NCBI GenBank assembly: GCA_963760125.1
Contig: CAVXBV010000014.1
Span: 310,001 to 374,000 of the forward strand
Direction of reading: 5' to 3'
DNA length: 64,000 bases
Source: RYN-111 sp963760125
Lineage (GTDB): Bacteria; Actinomycetota; Actinomycetes; Mycobacteriales; SCTD01
Shown here piece by piece: positions 9,713-18,247 of the stretch. The translations under genes were made by a program, and so were the position numbers. The notes beneath the pieces were generated by a model. The model saw only the letters and a list, made by a program, of their open reading frames with translations. It was not told where the DNA came from and did not search any database. How positions within the stretch are numbered: position 1 is the stretch's first letter; each line of letters opens with the position of its first letter.

Positions 9713-9880
9713 ATGAAGAGCAAGAGCAACGTGCGCATGATCGTCGGCGCCTGCCTCGGGATCGCGGTCTACTGCGTGGCCACGTACGTCGTCGTGGAGC
9801 AGGCGGGTGGGACGAAGGTGGATCCCGCTTACAGCAACACGCCCAACGGCGTGACCCCGGGCGCTCCCGACTTCGAGTGA
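9713..9880 (+). CDS. Small single-pass membrane protein
   Basis: 55 residues beginning MKSKSNVRMIVG. One transmembrane helix spans about residues 8-28, followed by a short Pro/Gly-rich outer tail ending in PDFE. TAGGTT lies eight bases upstream of the ATG, consistent with a nearly leaderless message. The last codons overlap the GTG start of the next gene (GTGA). No family is recognised and no function can be assigned. Confidence 0.7.
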   Translation: MKSKSNVRMIVGACLGIAVYCVATYVVVEQAGGTKVDPAYSNTPNGVTPGAPDFE

Positions 9881-10741
9881 CCGATCTCGCTGCCTGGCGG
9901 GGCCGCACGGTCGTGGTCACCGGTGGCAACTCCGGCATCGGCCTGGCCGCCGCCCGGCGGTTGAAGGCCGTCGGCGCCGACGTGGTGATCGCCTGCCGCG
10001 ACGTCGCTCGCGCCACGGCGGCCGCGCCGGACCTGACGGTGCGCCCCGTGGACCTGGCCGACCTCGACAGCGTCGCCGCGTTCGCCGACGGCACCGCAGC
10101 ACCTCGACGCCCTGGTCTGCAACGCCGGCGTCATGGGCGGACCGATGCTCGCCACCGCGCAGGGCCACGAGCGCCAGATGGGCACCAACCACCTCGGCCA
10201 CGCAGCCCTGGTCGCGCGGCTGTTCCCCTTGCTGGAGGCAGCCCGCGGGCGCGTGGTGCTCATCAGCTCGATCGCTGCCCGGGGCGGGACCCTCGGACCA
10301 CAGCTCACCGCCGAGGAGCTTCTGAACCCCCCGGCGTACGACCCCGGGATGGTCTACGCCAACACCAAGCAGGCCAACCTGCTGTTCGGCCAGGAGCTGC
10401 ATCGACGGGTCGGTGACCGGGTGCCCACCGTCACCGCGCACCCTGGCGTGAGCTGGACCAACCTGTTCGTCCGCCAGCTGCAGGAGGGTGGCAAGGGCTG
10501 GCTCGTCCCTCCGCTTCGTGTCCTGGGTCCGCTGGTGATGCAGTCCGCGGCGGCCGGCGCCGAGCCGACGCTTCGGGCCCTGTCCGCGCCGAGTGGGTCG
10601 TTCGTCGGACCCAAGCGGTTCAACCAGTACCGCGGGCCGGCCGAGCTCCTCGACGTCTACGCCACCGGCTCCGACCCGATCACCGCCGCCCGCTTGTGGG
10701 ACGTCACCGAGCAGGTGCTGGGGATCGCGCTGCCGTCCTGA
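9877..10741 (+). CDS. Short-chain dehydrogenase/reductase (one frameshift)
   Basis: SDR of about 287 residues resembling the retinol-dehydrogenase/WW-domain-oxidoreductase type. The cofactor motif is TGGNSGIG near residue 15. NAG, the catalytic serine region (VVLISSIAA) and YANTKQAN (Tyr-x3-Lys) are in the second frame. The frames join only if one base is removed near 10097, where DGT should run into QHLDALVCNAG. The start GTG overlaps the upstream stop. The substrate cannot be told from sequence. Confidence 0.82.
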
Positions 10742-10811
10742 GCACCGCCAGCACGTGAACCGGATCACCCTGCTGCTTCACCTGTCGCTCATGATCGCGG
10801 TGGCAGACTCT

Positions 10812-10831
10812 GCGCGACGCGCACGTCGCGC
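10812..10831 (+). promoter_or_regulatory. Perfect inverted repeat in the leader of the envelope operon
   Basis: GCGCGACG, four bases, CGTCGCGC: two 8-base arms, 27 bases before the GTG of the glycosyltransferase. It could be an operator or an mRNA hairpin. A CpG-rich palindrome can arise by chance in DNA of this composition, so confidence is modest. Confidence 0.35.
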
Positions 10832-10857
10832 GTCCCCGACGAGAGACGGCCAGCGCG

Positions 10858-12639
10858 GTGACGCGAGCACGGCGTACACCAGATGAGGCCCGCCCTCCGG
10901 CCGTGCTGCTGATCTCCGCCTCGATGGGCGCCGGCCACGACGGCGTGGCGTACGAGCTGGAGCGCCGTTTGCACGCGCGCGGCGCGACGGCCAAGGTCTA
11001 CGACTACCTCGAGCTGCTCCCGGGCCGCAGCGGGCCCTTCTACCGCGCGTTCTACGCCGGCCAGCTCAAGCACGCCCCCGCTTCCTACGAGTGGCTGTAC
11101 GGGAAGATGGACGACGGGGTCCTGACCCCACTGGCGACCTGGCTCGGGGGCATGGGCGCCCGCAGGGTCCGGCGCCTCGCCCGCGACTACGACGTCGTCG
11201 TCTCGACGTACCCCCTGGGCTGCCAGGCGACGGGCAAGTTGCGGCAGCAGGGTCGTCTGCCGATCCCGGCCGTCGGGTTCCTCACCGACGTCGACGTGCA
11301 CGGCCTGTGGCTGCACAAGGGCATCGACCGCAACCTCACCGTCTGGCACGGGAGCGCCGTCGAGGCGATCGACCGCACGGGGGTCCCCTCGCACGCCGTG
11401 GGCCCGGTGCTGCCCGAGCGCTTCCTCACTCCTCCGACGGAAGCGGAACGCACCGAGGGCCGCGAGCTCATGGGGGTGACGCCCGACGACAGGGTCGTCC
11501 TCGTGGTCGCCGGCTCCTGGGGCGTCGGGAACATCGGCGCCACGGCGCGCGCGATCCGCGACGCCGGCGTCGGGACCCCGGTAGTCCTGTGCGGCCGCAA
11601 CGAGGACCTGGTGCACGAGCTGGACCGCGAGGAGGGCGTCATCGCCCTCGGGTGGACGACGGAGGTACGCCGGTTGCTGGCCGCCGCCGACGTGCTCGTC
11701 CACAACGCCGGCGGCCTGTCGTGCCTCGAGGGCTTCGCCATGGGGGTGCCGGTCATCGGGTACGCCTGCCTGCCCGGGCACGGGCACCGCAACAGCCTGG
11801 CCATGCACCAGGCCGAGGTGGCCGTGGACGCCCAGACCGAGGACGGGCTGATCGAGGCCGTCCGACGCCTGGCCGGCACCGACGAGGGCAGGGCCCTGGC
11901 GCTCCGCGCGCGGGAGATGTTCGTCGCCGACCCGACCGACGAGCTGCTCGACCTGGTCGGCAGCCGCGTCCCGGTGACCCGTCCAGCCACCCGGACGTGG
12001 GCCTCGCGGATCGGCGCCGTCGCGGTCGGCGTCCCGGTCACCATGAGCGCCCTGTCGTTCGGAGTGGCCCAAGCCACCGTGCACGGCCTCGGCGTCGCCG
12101 ATGTCCAGGGCTCCCAGTCGGTGTACGTCGCCGCGGTCGTGGACCACGCGCACCTGGACCGGCCGGCGGTGGTGAGCGCCCTGCGCGCCGGGCACGTGAC
12201 CGTGGCGGTCCGCACCGGCACCAACGCACCGACCCCGACCGACATCAGGGCCCTGACCGGTGCCGGCATCACCGTCATCGGCGCCGACCAGGGCCAGCAC
12301 AGCCGCAACCCCCGCACGCAGCGCGCCTCGATCACCGCAGCCGCGGCAGCCGTCTCGGCGCTCGGCGAGGCCCGTCCCAAGGTCGTGTGCCTGCGCACCC
12401 CGGGCATGGTCGAGCACATGACGGCGTGGGAGGACCGCATCCAGCTCGCCCTGCCGAGCGTCGTGGCCGTCGGGGCGGCGGGCCTCCCGGCGCATCTGCT
12501 GCCCGGCCAGCAGATCGTCCTGGACGAGCGCGGCCGCACCTCGTCGCAGGTCCTCAGCGATCTCGCCGCCCTGCAGCGCCTGATCGCGGGCGACGGCCTG
12601 GCGCAACAGCCGATGCGGGCGCTCTGGCCCAGCACGTGA
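10858..12639 (+). CDS. GT28/MGDG-synthase-like glycosyltransferase with C-terminal degenerate NodB-like domain
   Basis: 593 residues. The N-terminus (LLISASMGAGHDGVAYEL) is the MGDG-synthase-type acceptor domain. The C-terminal half of the GT-B fold carries VLVVAGSWGVGNIGAT and the donor-site HNAGGLSCLEGFAMG. A hydrophobic stretch at about 381-405 is followed by about 170 residues whose segment order mirrors a NodB deacetylase (GITVIGADQGQHS, RTQRASITAAAAAV, VVCLRTPGMVEHM) but lacks the Asp-Asp and His-x3-His metal ligands. The gene overlaps the true NodB gene by GTGA. A glycolipid or cell-wall glycan role is inferred; the acceptor is unknown. Confidence 0.82.
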   Translation: MTRARRTPDEARPPAVLLISASMGAGHDGVAYELERRLHARGATAKVYDYLELLPGRSGPFYRAFYAGQLKHAPASYEWLYGKMDDGVLTPLATWLGGMGARRVRRLARDYDVVVSTYPLGCQATGKLRQQGRLPIPAVGFLTDVDVHGLWLHKGIDRNLTVWHGSAVEAIDRTGVPSHAVGPVLPERFLTPPTEAERTEGRELMGVTPDDRVVLVVAGSWGVGNIGATARAIRDAGVGTPVVLCGRNEDLVHELDREEGVIALGWTTEVRRLLAAADVLVHNAGGLSCLEGFAMGVPVIGYACLPGHGHRNSLAMHQAEVAVDAQTEDGLIEAVRRLAGTDEGRALALRAREMFVADPTDELLDLVGSRVPVTRPATRTWASRIGAVAVGVPVTMSALSFGVAQATVHGLGVADVQGSQSVYVAAVVDHAHLDRPAVVSALRAGHVTVAVRTGTNAPTPTDIRALTGAGITVIGADQGQHSRNPRTQRASITAAAAAVSALGEARPKVVCLRTPGMVEHMTAWEDRIQLALPSVVAVGAAGLPAHLLPGQQIVLDERGRTSSQVLSDLAALQRLIAGDGLAQQPMRALWPST

Positions 12640-13352
12640 AGCTCGGCCGGCTGCTGGTGGGGGGGACGGTGCTCGCCGGGGCGGTGCAGGCAGCCCCCCT
12701 CGTGACGTTCCTGCAGCCCGTCAAGCCGCTGCTGCCCAGGGTGAACGGCACCGGTCGGGACGGCCACGTGGCGCTCACGTTCGACGACGGGCCCGACGGT
12801 CAGAGCACCCCGCGCTTCCTCGACGCGCTGGCCGCCCTCGAGGTCCGCGCCACGTTCTTCCTGCTCGGGCAGATGTGCGTGCGGTACCCCGACCTCGCGC
12901 GTCGCGTCGTCGACGAGGGCCACGAGGTGGCGGTCCACTCCTTCGACCACCGCAACCACCTGCGGCACACGCCCTCGGCCACGAGAGACCAGCTCGCGCG
13001 GACGGCCGATCTCATCGAGGCGCAGTCCGGCGTGCGACCGCGGTGGTTCCGGCCGCCGTACGGCGCGCTGACGACGTCGGGGGTGGTGGCTGCTCGGGGG
13101 CTGGGGCTGCAGACCGTGCTCTGGACCGCGTGGGGGCAGGACTGGCAGCGCGGCCTGGTCCCGCGGGACGTCCTGGACGAGGTCCTGCGCGGGCGGCTGG
13201 ACGGCGGCACCGTGCTGCTGCACGACTCCGACTGCACCAGCCAGCCCGGCGCGTGGCGGGCCACGCTGGGCGCCCTGCCGTCGCTGGTCGAGCGCTGTCG
13301 GGAGCGCGGTCTCGAGGTCGGCACGGTCGGGGCGCACGGCCTGGCGACGTGA
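12636..13352 (+). CDS. Polysaccharide deacetylase (NodB family)
   Basis: 238 residues. An N-terminal hydrophobic segment (about 5-25) suggests membrane anchoring or export. The NodB motifs are intact: TFDDGPDG (Asp50, Asp51), HSFDHRNH with His101 and His105, RPPYG, and LLHDSD near the end. It should remove N- or O-acetyl groups from an envelope glycan. It is the middle gene of three that overlap by four bases, so its product probably acts with the glycosyltransferase before it. Confidence 0.92.
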   Translation: MKLGRLLVGGTVLAGAVQAAPLVTFLQPVKPLLPRVNGTGRDGHVALTFDDGPDGQSTPRFLDALAALEVRATFFLLGQMCVRYPDLARRVVDEGHEVAVHSFDHRNHLRHTPSATRDQLARTADLIEAQSGVRPRWFRPPYGALTTSGVVAARGLGLQTVLWTAWGQDWQRGLVPRDVLDEVLRGRLDGGTVLLHDSDCTSQPGAWRATLGALPSLVERCRERGLEVGTVGAHGLAT

Positions 13353-14185
13353 GCACGACCGGCGCGGTCGTCGCGGCCCTGACCTCGGCGGGGCTGTTCG
13401 CTGCGGCGTCCGCGGCCCAGCACCACGAGGCGCGGGCCGTCGCCGCGTCGGTGCGCCCCTCCCTGCTGCTCACCCTGGCCCGGCGTCCCCTGTGGCTGCT
13501 GGCGACCGTGGCGGACGTGCTGGCCGTCGCCGTGCAGGCCCTCGCGCTGCGGCTGGGCCCGGTGGCCCTCGTGCAGGCCCTCCTCGTCGCGGGGCTGCCC
13601 TTGGCGGTCCTGCTCTCGGCGGCCCTGGGCCACCGGCGCCTGCGTCCGGCGGAAGGGGGCGGCGTCGGGCTCTGCGCCGCCGGGCTGGCCCTGCTGTCCC
13701 CGGCGTTGGCGGCCACCACCGAGGGCAGCGCTCCCACCCGCAGCGCAGGGGTCGGCGCGGCCGTGGTCGTCGCGCTGGTCGTGCTGGTGCTGCTCCTGGC
13801 CCGCCGCAACCGGCGGTGGGGAGGTGCCGCGACCGGGGGTGCCGCGGGCGTCGTCCTCGGGGCCGGAGCGGTCCTGCTCGCGGTGACGGCGGCGCGCCTG
13901 GACGACGTCACTGCGGCGCTGGGCACGTGGGCGCCGTACGCCGCCGTGATCGTCGGCCTGCTGGGCCTGCTGCTCACGCAGGTGGCCTTCCAGACCGGGG
14001 ACCTGGCGGCCCCGCTGGCGGCCCTCACCGTGGTCGAGCCGGTGGTGGCCGTCGTGCTGGCCGCCGTGCTCCTCGGGGAACGGCTCCCGACCGGTGCCGG
14101 TCACGTCGGCGCGCTGGTGCTCGGTGGGTCGCTCGCCGTCTCGGGGGTTCTCGTGCTCGCGCGCGACGGGTCAGGTCAGCGGTAG
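13349..14185 (+). CDS. DMT superfamily (EamA-like) membrane transporter
   Basis: 278 residues, GTG start overlapping the deacetylase stop. About nine or ten hydrophobic helices are visible, with the pattern of two EamA halves (LGPVALVQALLVAGLPLAVL in the first half, DLAAPLAALTVVEPVVAVVL in the second) and the usual GE at LLGERLPTGAGH. Actinobacterial relatives act as small-molecule exporters or are uncharacterised. Its place in the operon suggests transport of a lipid-linked sugar or precursor, but that is inference only. Confidence 0.82.
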   Translation: MSTTGAVVAALTSAGLFAAASAAQHHEARAVAASVRPSLLLTLARRPLWLLATVADVLAVAVQALALRLGPVALVQALLVAGLPLAVLLSAALGHRRLRPAEGGGVGLCAAGLALLSPALAATTEGSAPTRSAGVGAAVVVALVVLVLLLARRNRRWGGAATGGAAGVVLGAGAVLLAVTAARLDDVTAALGTWAPYAAVIVGLLGLLLTQVAFQTGDLAAPLAALTVVEPVVAVVLAAVLLGERLPTGAGHVGALVLGGSLAVSGVLVLARDGSGQR

Positions 14186-14482
14186 GCCGTGCGGGTCGAG
14201 GTCGGCCAGTGCCCCACGCAGTAGCTGCAGCCCGCTCTGGGTCAGCGCGTCCGCGTCCGCGGTGTCGTGCGGGTCCAGGCCCAGCTCCATCGCCGCGCCG
14301 ACCGAACCGCCCGCGAAGCCGATGGCGGCCATGACCGCGGTCCGTTCGGGAGCCGGCAGCGTGGCCAATGCTCGTTCGAGGCGGTGGACCAGCTCGGCCT
14401 CGGCGTCCGTGGGGCCGGTGGCCCGCGCGTCGACCTCATCGGGAGACATCGTCCGGACGCGGGAGGGACGACCCTCGGCCAT
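14171..14482 (-). CDS. Hypothetical protein with sigma-70 region-4-like helices
   Basis: 103 residues from MAEGRPSRV. The stretch LVHRLERALATLPAPERTAV is like the first helices of a sigma-70 region 4, but no recognisable recognition helix follows; the rest is Ala/Gly-rich with LGLDPHDTADADAL. An AGGAGG Shine-Dalgarno sequence precedes the ATG. The 3' end overlaps the convergent DMT gene by 15 bases. It may be a stand-alone fold borrowed from sigma factors; no function is assigned. Confidence 0.6.
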   Translation of the reverse strand: MAEGRPSRVRTMSPDEVDARATGPTDAEAELVHRLERALATLPAPERTAVMAAIGFAGGSVGAAMELGLDPHDTADADALTQSGLQLLRGALADLDPHGLPLT

Positions 14483-14540
14483 GGTCGACGCCTCCTGTGC
14501 TCAGCGGGGGCGACCGCCCCGGGGTCTCCCCCGGGACGGC

Positions 14541-14630
14541 CGTCGTACCAGCCCTCAGGTCGCCTCTCGGCGGTGTGTCGCTCGTAGCGACGCTTGTGGG
14601 ACCGGGGGCCATGTATGGACTGGTACGACG
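14541..14630. other. Long-range inverted repeat enclosing a hairpin in a divergent intergenic region
   Basis: The 287-base gap 14483-14769 holds no gene I can support. Within it, CGTCGTACCAG (14541-14551) is exactly complementary to CTGGTACGACG (14620-14630). Between them sits a perfect small hairpin, GTCGCT-CGT-AGCGAC. The region therefore can fold into a closed multi-stem RNA, as a leader or small RNA would, or could be a double operator. Confidence 0.4.
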
Positions 14631-14769
14631 ACCACGCTAACCCGAAAGCCGGATCGGCGTTGGCTGATGTGTCGGTCTGGGGACAACCGGGGCGTGCACC
14701 CGAACGGGTGCTCAGGCACTGCGCCGCTCGCGCCGACGTCATGAGTGATCGTGCTGCTCCCCGAAACGG

Positions 14770-15048
14770 ATGACTGCCATGAAGCTCCTGCTCCCTGTGC
14801 TGGCCGGCCTGACGGCTGCGTCTGTGCTCCTTCTCTGCCTGGCCGCGGTCCGCCTCTGGGCGACCCAGGCGCTCGAGGACCCGGCACTGGACACCGAGGA
14901 CACCACGGTCGACCGCCTTGCCCTCCTGCCCGAGGGCCATCAGCCCCCGCCCGGTCTGAGCGCTCTGTCGCCAGACGAGCGCTTCCTGACCCACGAGTCG
15001 GCCCGCGGGCTGCGGGCATTGGAGGACTTCCTGTCCCGCGCGGCCTAA
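14770..15048 (+). CDS. Small membrane-anchored hypothetical protein
   Basis: 92 residues (or 89 from the second ATG at 14779). A single N-terminal helix (LLLPVLAGLTAASVLLLCLA) is followed by about 60 acidic residues including SPDERFLTHESARGLRALEDFL. No family recognised. Its TAA stop forms part of the -10 element of the DUF3039 gene that follows nine bases later. Confidence 0.65.
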   Translation: MTAMKLLLPVLAGLTAASVLLLCLAAVRLWATQALEDPALDTEDTTVDRLALLPEGHQPPPGLSALSPDERFLTHESARGLRALEDFLSRAA

Positions 15049-15051
15049 CCT
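15046..15051 (+). promoter_or_regulatory. -10 element of the DUF3039 gene overlapping an upstream stop codon
   Basis: TAACCT followed by six bases and the ATG at 15058. The TAA of the preceding gene supplies its first three bases. Confidence 0.45.
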
Positions 15052-15057
15052 GGTGCC

Positions 15058-15318
15058 ATGACGACTCCCGGCCTGGGCACGAGCACGCTGATCGAGGAGC
15101 GGACCGAGGAGCGCGAGCTCCAGGACCCCGGATCGGTGGCCCACATCGTGAAGGACCCGAGCAAGGTCACCGAGGCCTACATCCTCGGCACGCCTGTCGA
15201 GGCGCTCTGCGGACACACGTTCACCCCGTCCAAGGACCCGAAGGCCTTGCCGGTCTGCGACACCTGCAAGGACATCGCCGACATCCGGACCGACGGCCGG
15301 GGCGGGGAGATCCGGTAG
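15058..15318 (+). CDS. DUF3039 domain-containing protein
   Basis: 86 residues; DUF3039 is a short actinobacterial family. The protein has three cysteines arranged as a probable zinc site, ALCGHTFTPSKDPK then PVCDTCKDI, preceded by an acidic N-terminus. Members are commonly found in single copy near replication or metabolism genes, but the role is unknown. The gene is probably leaderless. The following spermidine-synthase-like gene appears to be read through from it. Confidence 0.88.
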   Translation: MTTPGLGTSTLIEERTEERELQDPGSVAHIVKDPSKVTEAYILGTPVEALCGHTFTPSKDPKALPVCDTCKDIADIRTDGRGGEIR

Positions 15319-15377
15319 CGCGCCGCGCTGCTCCGACGGGCGGCACCTGGCCCGTCCGGTTCGGTACGGCGGAGCTC

Positions 15378-16139
15378 GTGCGCGACCTCGACCGGCCCGC
15401 CGGCTGGCTTCTCCTCGTCGACGGCACCCCCCAGAGCTACGTGGACCTCGACGCACCGGAGCACCTCGAGTTCGACTACGTCCGGCTGCTCGCCGACCTC
15501 GTGGACACCCTCCCGGCCGGGCCCATCACCGCTGTCCACCTCGGCGGTGGCGGGTGCACCCTGCCCCGTTGGGTCGCCCGGACCCGGCCCGGGTCCACGC
15601 AGGTCGTCGTCGAGGCCGACGAACCGCTGGTCGAGGTGGTCCGCAGCCAGCTCGGCACCGAGGGCTTCCGTCTGCGCGTCGGCGACGGGCGGGAGTCCCT
15701 CTCCCACCTGCGCCCGGGCACCAGCGACGTGGTGGTCGCTGACGTCTTCACCGGCTCGCGGGTCCCGTCCCACCTGCTGACGGTCGAGCACGCCTGCGAG
15801 GTCGCGGCGGTGCTGCGCCCCGGCGGCCTGTACGTCGTGAACCTCGCCGACTCGGGCTCGCTGGCCTTCTCCCGGCAGCACGCGGCGACGCTCTCCGAGG
15901 TGTTCGCGCACCTGGTCGTACTGGCCGACCCCGGGATCCTGCGCGGACGGCGGTTCGGCAACCTGGTCCTCGGCGCCTCGGACACGCCGTTCGTCGTCGA
16001 CGACCTCCGTCGGGTGACCGCGCGCAGCATCGGGCGGGCCCGCGTGGAGAGCCGGCACACCTTCGTGGGCGGCGCGCGCCCCGCGTACGACGCCGATCCG
16101 CCGGTCTCCCCGACGCCCCCCGCGGACCTGTTCGCCTGA
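15378..16139 (+). CDS. Spermidine synthase-like (fused class I methyltransferase-fold) protein
   Basis: About 253 residues of the polyamine-synthase-like fold: VHLGGGGCTLPRW binds the nucleotide cofactor, VVVEADEPLVEVV is the acidic strand, and DVVVADVFTGSRVP is the catalytic-region loop. Similarity begins upstream of the only canonical start (GTG 15378), in TWPVRFGTAEL from about 15345, so the real start may be a non-standard codon or hidden by an indel. Many actinobacterial members have no proven aminopropyl transfer. The C-terminus, SPTPPADLFA, is part of a direct repeat found again at 18248. Confidence 0.78.
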   Translation: MRDLDRPAGWLLLVDGTPQSYVDLDAPEHLEFDYVRLLADLVDTLPAGPITAVHLGGGGCTLPRWVARTRPGSTQVVVEADEPLVEVVRSQLGTEGFRLRVGDGRESLSHLRPGTSDVVVADVFTGSRVPSHLLTVEHACEVAAVLRPGGLYVVNLADSGSLAFSRQHAATLSEVFAHLVVLADPGILRGRRFGNLVLGASDTPFVVDDLRRVTARSIGRARVESRHTFVGGARPAYDADPPVSPTPPADLFA

Positions 16140-16141
16140 GC
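16110..16141 (+). repeat. Imperfect 32-bp direct repeat, left copy
   Basis: CCGACGCCCCC followed by the bases encoding PADLFA and the stop. It matches 18248-18279 with two mismatches. The copies flank the HNH endonuclease gene and its promoter. Confidence 0.7.
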
Positions 16142-16146
16142 GTCCG

Positions 16147-16175
16147 TCACCGCAAAGGCGGTGAGCTTCGCTCAC
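16147..16175. terminator. Two overlapping hairpins between convergent genes
   Basis: TCACCGC-AAAG-GCGGTGA (16147-16164) and GTGAGC-TTC-GCTCAC (16161-16175) are both perfect and share four bases, so only one can form fully at a time. They lie between the ends of the spermidine-synthase-like gene and the HNH gene. No U-run follows. Confidence 0.5.
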
Positions 16176-17994
16176 TCAGAACGGGGGGTTCTGGTCGTGC
16201 CAGGTGGGGTGGGTGACGAGGCCGTTCTCGTTGAGCCACCTGCCGTCGCGGAGCTTCACGGTGCGTTTGCCGGTGTGGAGGTCGTGGTGGAGGGTGTCGC
16301 AGACGTTGAGGGTCTGCTCGAGGCTGGTGATCTGGTCTTCGGCGTAGCCCAGGATGTGGTGGGGGCGGAGGACGGTCAGGGGGTCGGGGGTGCCGGGGCA
16401 GCAGCCGTCGCCGGCGCACCTGTTGCCGCCTTCGAGGTCGAGGGCGCGGCGTTCGTCGGCGGTGAGGGTGCGTTGGGAGTGGACGGTGCGGAGGGCTTTC
16501 CCGCCGAGGCTCAGGACGGTGGTGGTGACGGTGCTGTCGCACCACCAGCTGCGGACCAGGCTGCGGGGCAGGAGTCGTCCGCTGTCGCCGCGGGGTGGTG
16601 GGGCGCCGGGTCTGCGGGTCTCGTCGGCTCTGGCTCCGGTCCCGGTCCCGGCTCCGCGTGCGGTGCCGGTTGTGGTGCCGGTTGCGGTTCCGGTGAGGGT
16701 GGCTTCGGGGATCGTGACGTGGATCTGGACGGGGGTCTTGCTGACCAGCCCGCCGAGGCCGGCGGCGAGGTAGCGCTCGAGGGCGTTCGAGAACGCGTCG
16801 TGCAGGCGCTTCCTGCGGCCGCGCGGGAGTCCGTGGGGCAGGACCCCGTCGGTGTCGAGCCGAGCCCCCAGGGGCCCCCACACGTCATCGGGCTCGGTCG
16901 CCCCGTGCTGGCGGGCGTCGGCCCACGCTGCGGTGTCGTCGGGGTTGCGGGTGTCGTGGGCGGCGGCGGCGCGCAGGATGGTCCAGAGGCGTTCGCCGCA
17001 CTCGAGGTCCAGGTCGCCGCACAGGTGCCAGCCCTGCCCGTCAGGCAGCTCGGAGAGGGAGAGTCCGCGGCGTTCGTGGCCCTTCGCGGCGCGGTCTTCC
17101 AGCAGGCTCGGGAGGACCGCGACGACGATCTCGTCCAACGCCCCCGTGAGGGCGCGGGGCGCGATGGTCTCGGCGAGCCACAGCAGCGCCTGTTCGAGCC
17201 GGTCGGCCTGCGAGCCCTCCAGCGCCAGGAGCGACTGTGCTCGGTCGATGATGAGCTGCAGGCGCGGGTCGGTGTCGTGCAGGCCCTGCAGCTCGCGGCA
17301 GACCAGCGCGGCGACGTTCCCCACGACGGCGTTCAGCACCAGGTCGCCCGGCAGGCCGTCGATGAGCCCGTCGGCCCGGTCCAGGTGCGGACCGCACTGC
17401 CGCAGCGCCCCCGCGGTCTTGCGGGCCGCGGTCAGGCTGACGCGCCCGTCCTGCACGGCCGCGTTCAGGACCGGGAAGGTGCGCAGCCGGTGGGCGAGCA
17501 GCGCGTCACCGGGGTCGCCGTCGGGGCGGTGCTCCCGCACCCAGGCCTTCACACTCCGTGCGCCGACGAGCTCGGTCAGGCCGCGGGCGTGCACGTCGGC
17601 CAGGCGGGTCAGGTCGTGCACCCGCAGCTGCTGCTCGGCCTGCAGCAGCGCTTGCGCATCGGACAGGGCCTGGGCCGCGTCGACCTGCGCCGGCCGAACG
17701 GCGACGACCCGCTGGACCGCGCGCAGCAGGTCCGCGACCACCGGGCTCGGAGGAGGCAGCGGCCCGGCCTCGACCGGACCCAGCCCGGTCACGCCAGGAG
17801 CCGACCAGGGCGCCTCGGCCGCAAGCCGCCAGGAGGTCAGCCGGGTCAGCCGGGTCGCAGCACGGGCAGTCGAAGTGCTTCTGCGCTTCGAGCTCGAGGA
17901 GCCAGGAGGGGATGACCGACGGGGCCTGACACTCCAGCCCGTCGAGCCACTGCGGCGCGTCGGAGGGCGCCAGCAGGGCGTCGTACGCGTTCAT
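16176..17994 (-). CDS. DUF222 / HNH endonuclease (13E12-type), probable frameshift near the N-terminus
   Basis: DUF222 domain (from about ALSDAQALLQAEQQ onward) followed by a variable Thr/Gly/Ala linker and a C-terminal HNH nuclease: CAGDGCCPGTPD, then LRPHHILGY, then NVCDTLHHDLH. The long frame runs from GTG 17792. A far better start is ATG 17994, with AAGGAGG eight bases upstream and a clear promoter. That frame (MNAYDALLAPSDAPQWLDG, with CPCC near residue 49) enters the DUF222 frame if one base is removed at about 17820. Full length would be about 605 residues. The family is often multi-copy and mobile in actinobacteria. Confidence 0.78.
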
Positions 17995-18016
17995 CAGGGC
18001 CACCTCCTTACCCAAG

Positions 18017-18045
18017 ACCGTATCTGTGTTCGATCTTAATGTCAA
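18017..18045 (-). promoter_or_regulatory. Sigma70-type promoter of the first HNH gene with embedded TCGAAC
   Basis: On the minus strand, -35 TTGACA (18045-18040), a 17-base spacer and -10 TACGGT (18022-18017). The spacer holds TCGAAC at its positions 7-12, the left half of the actinobacterial SOS box. An inverted repeat, CAAGCG-CTTT-CGCTTG (18043-18058), overlaps the -35 box. The rest of the 289-base gap 17995-18283 shows no gene. Confidence 0.75.
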
Positions 18046-18247
18046 GCGCTTTCGCTTGCTGTGCATAAGGTTTTGGGGCACTACTGACGAAGTCGTGGGT
18101 CGTTACTCGCGGCGGGTGCCGCACGGCTGAGCACGCGAGCGGTGGCATCACCTGCCGGAGCACGAGGTTGCCATGACCTGGTCTCAGGGCGACAGACCTC
18201 CGAGGAGCGGCCTTCACGGCGGACGGTCGCGAACGGGGCTCCCCGTG

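Noticed and set aside
10742..10886. Short plus-strand ORF ending near 10886 after the SDR gene
   Set aside because: Overlaps the glycosyltransferase start, has no ribosome site and no similarity.
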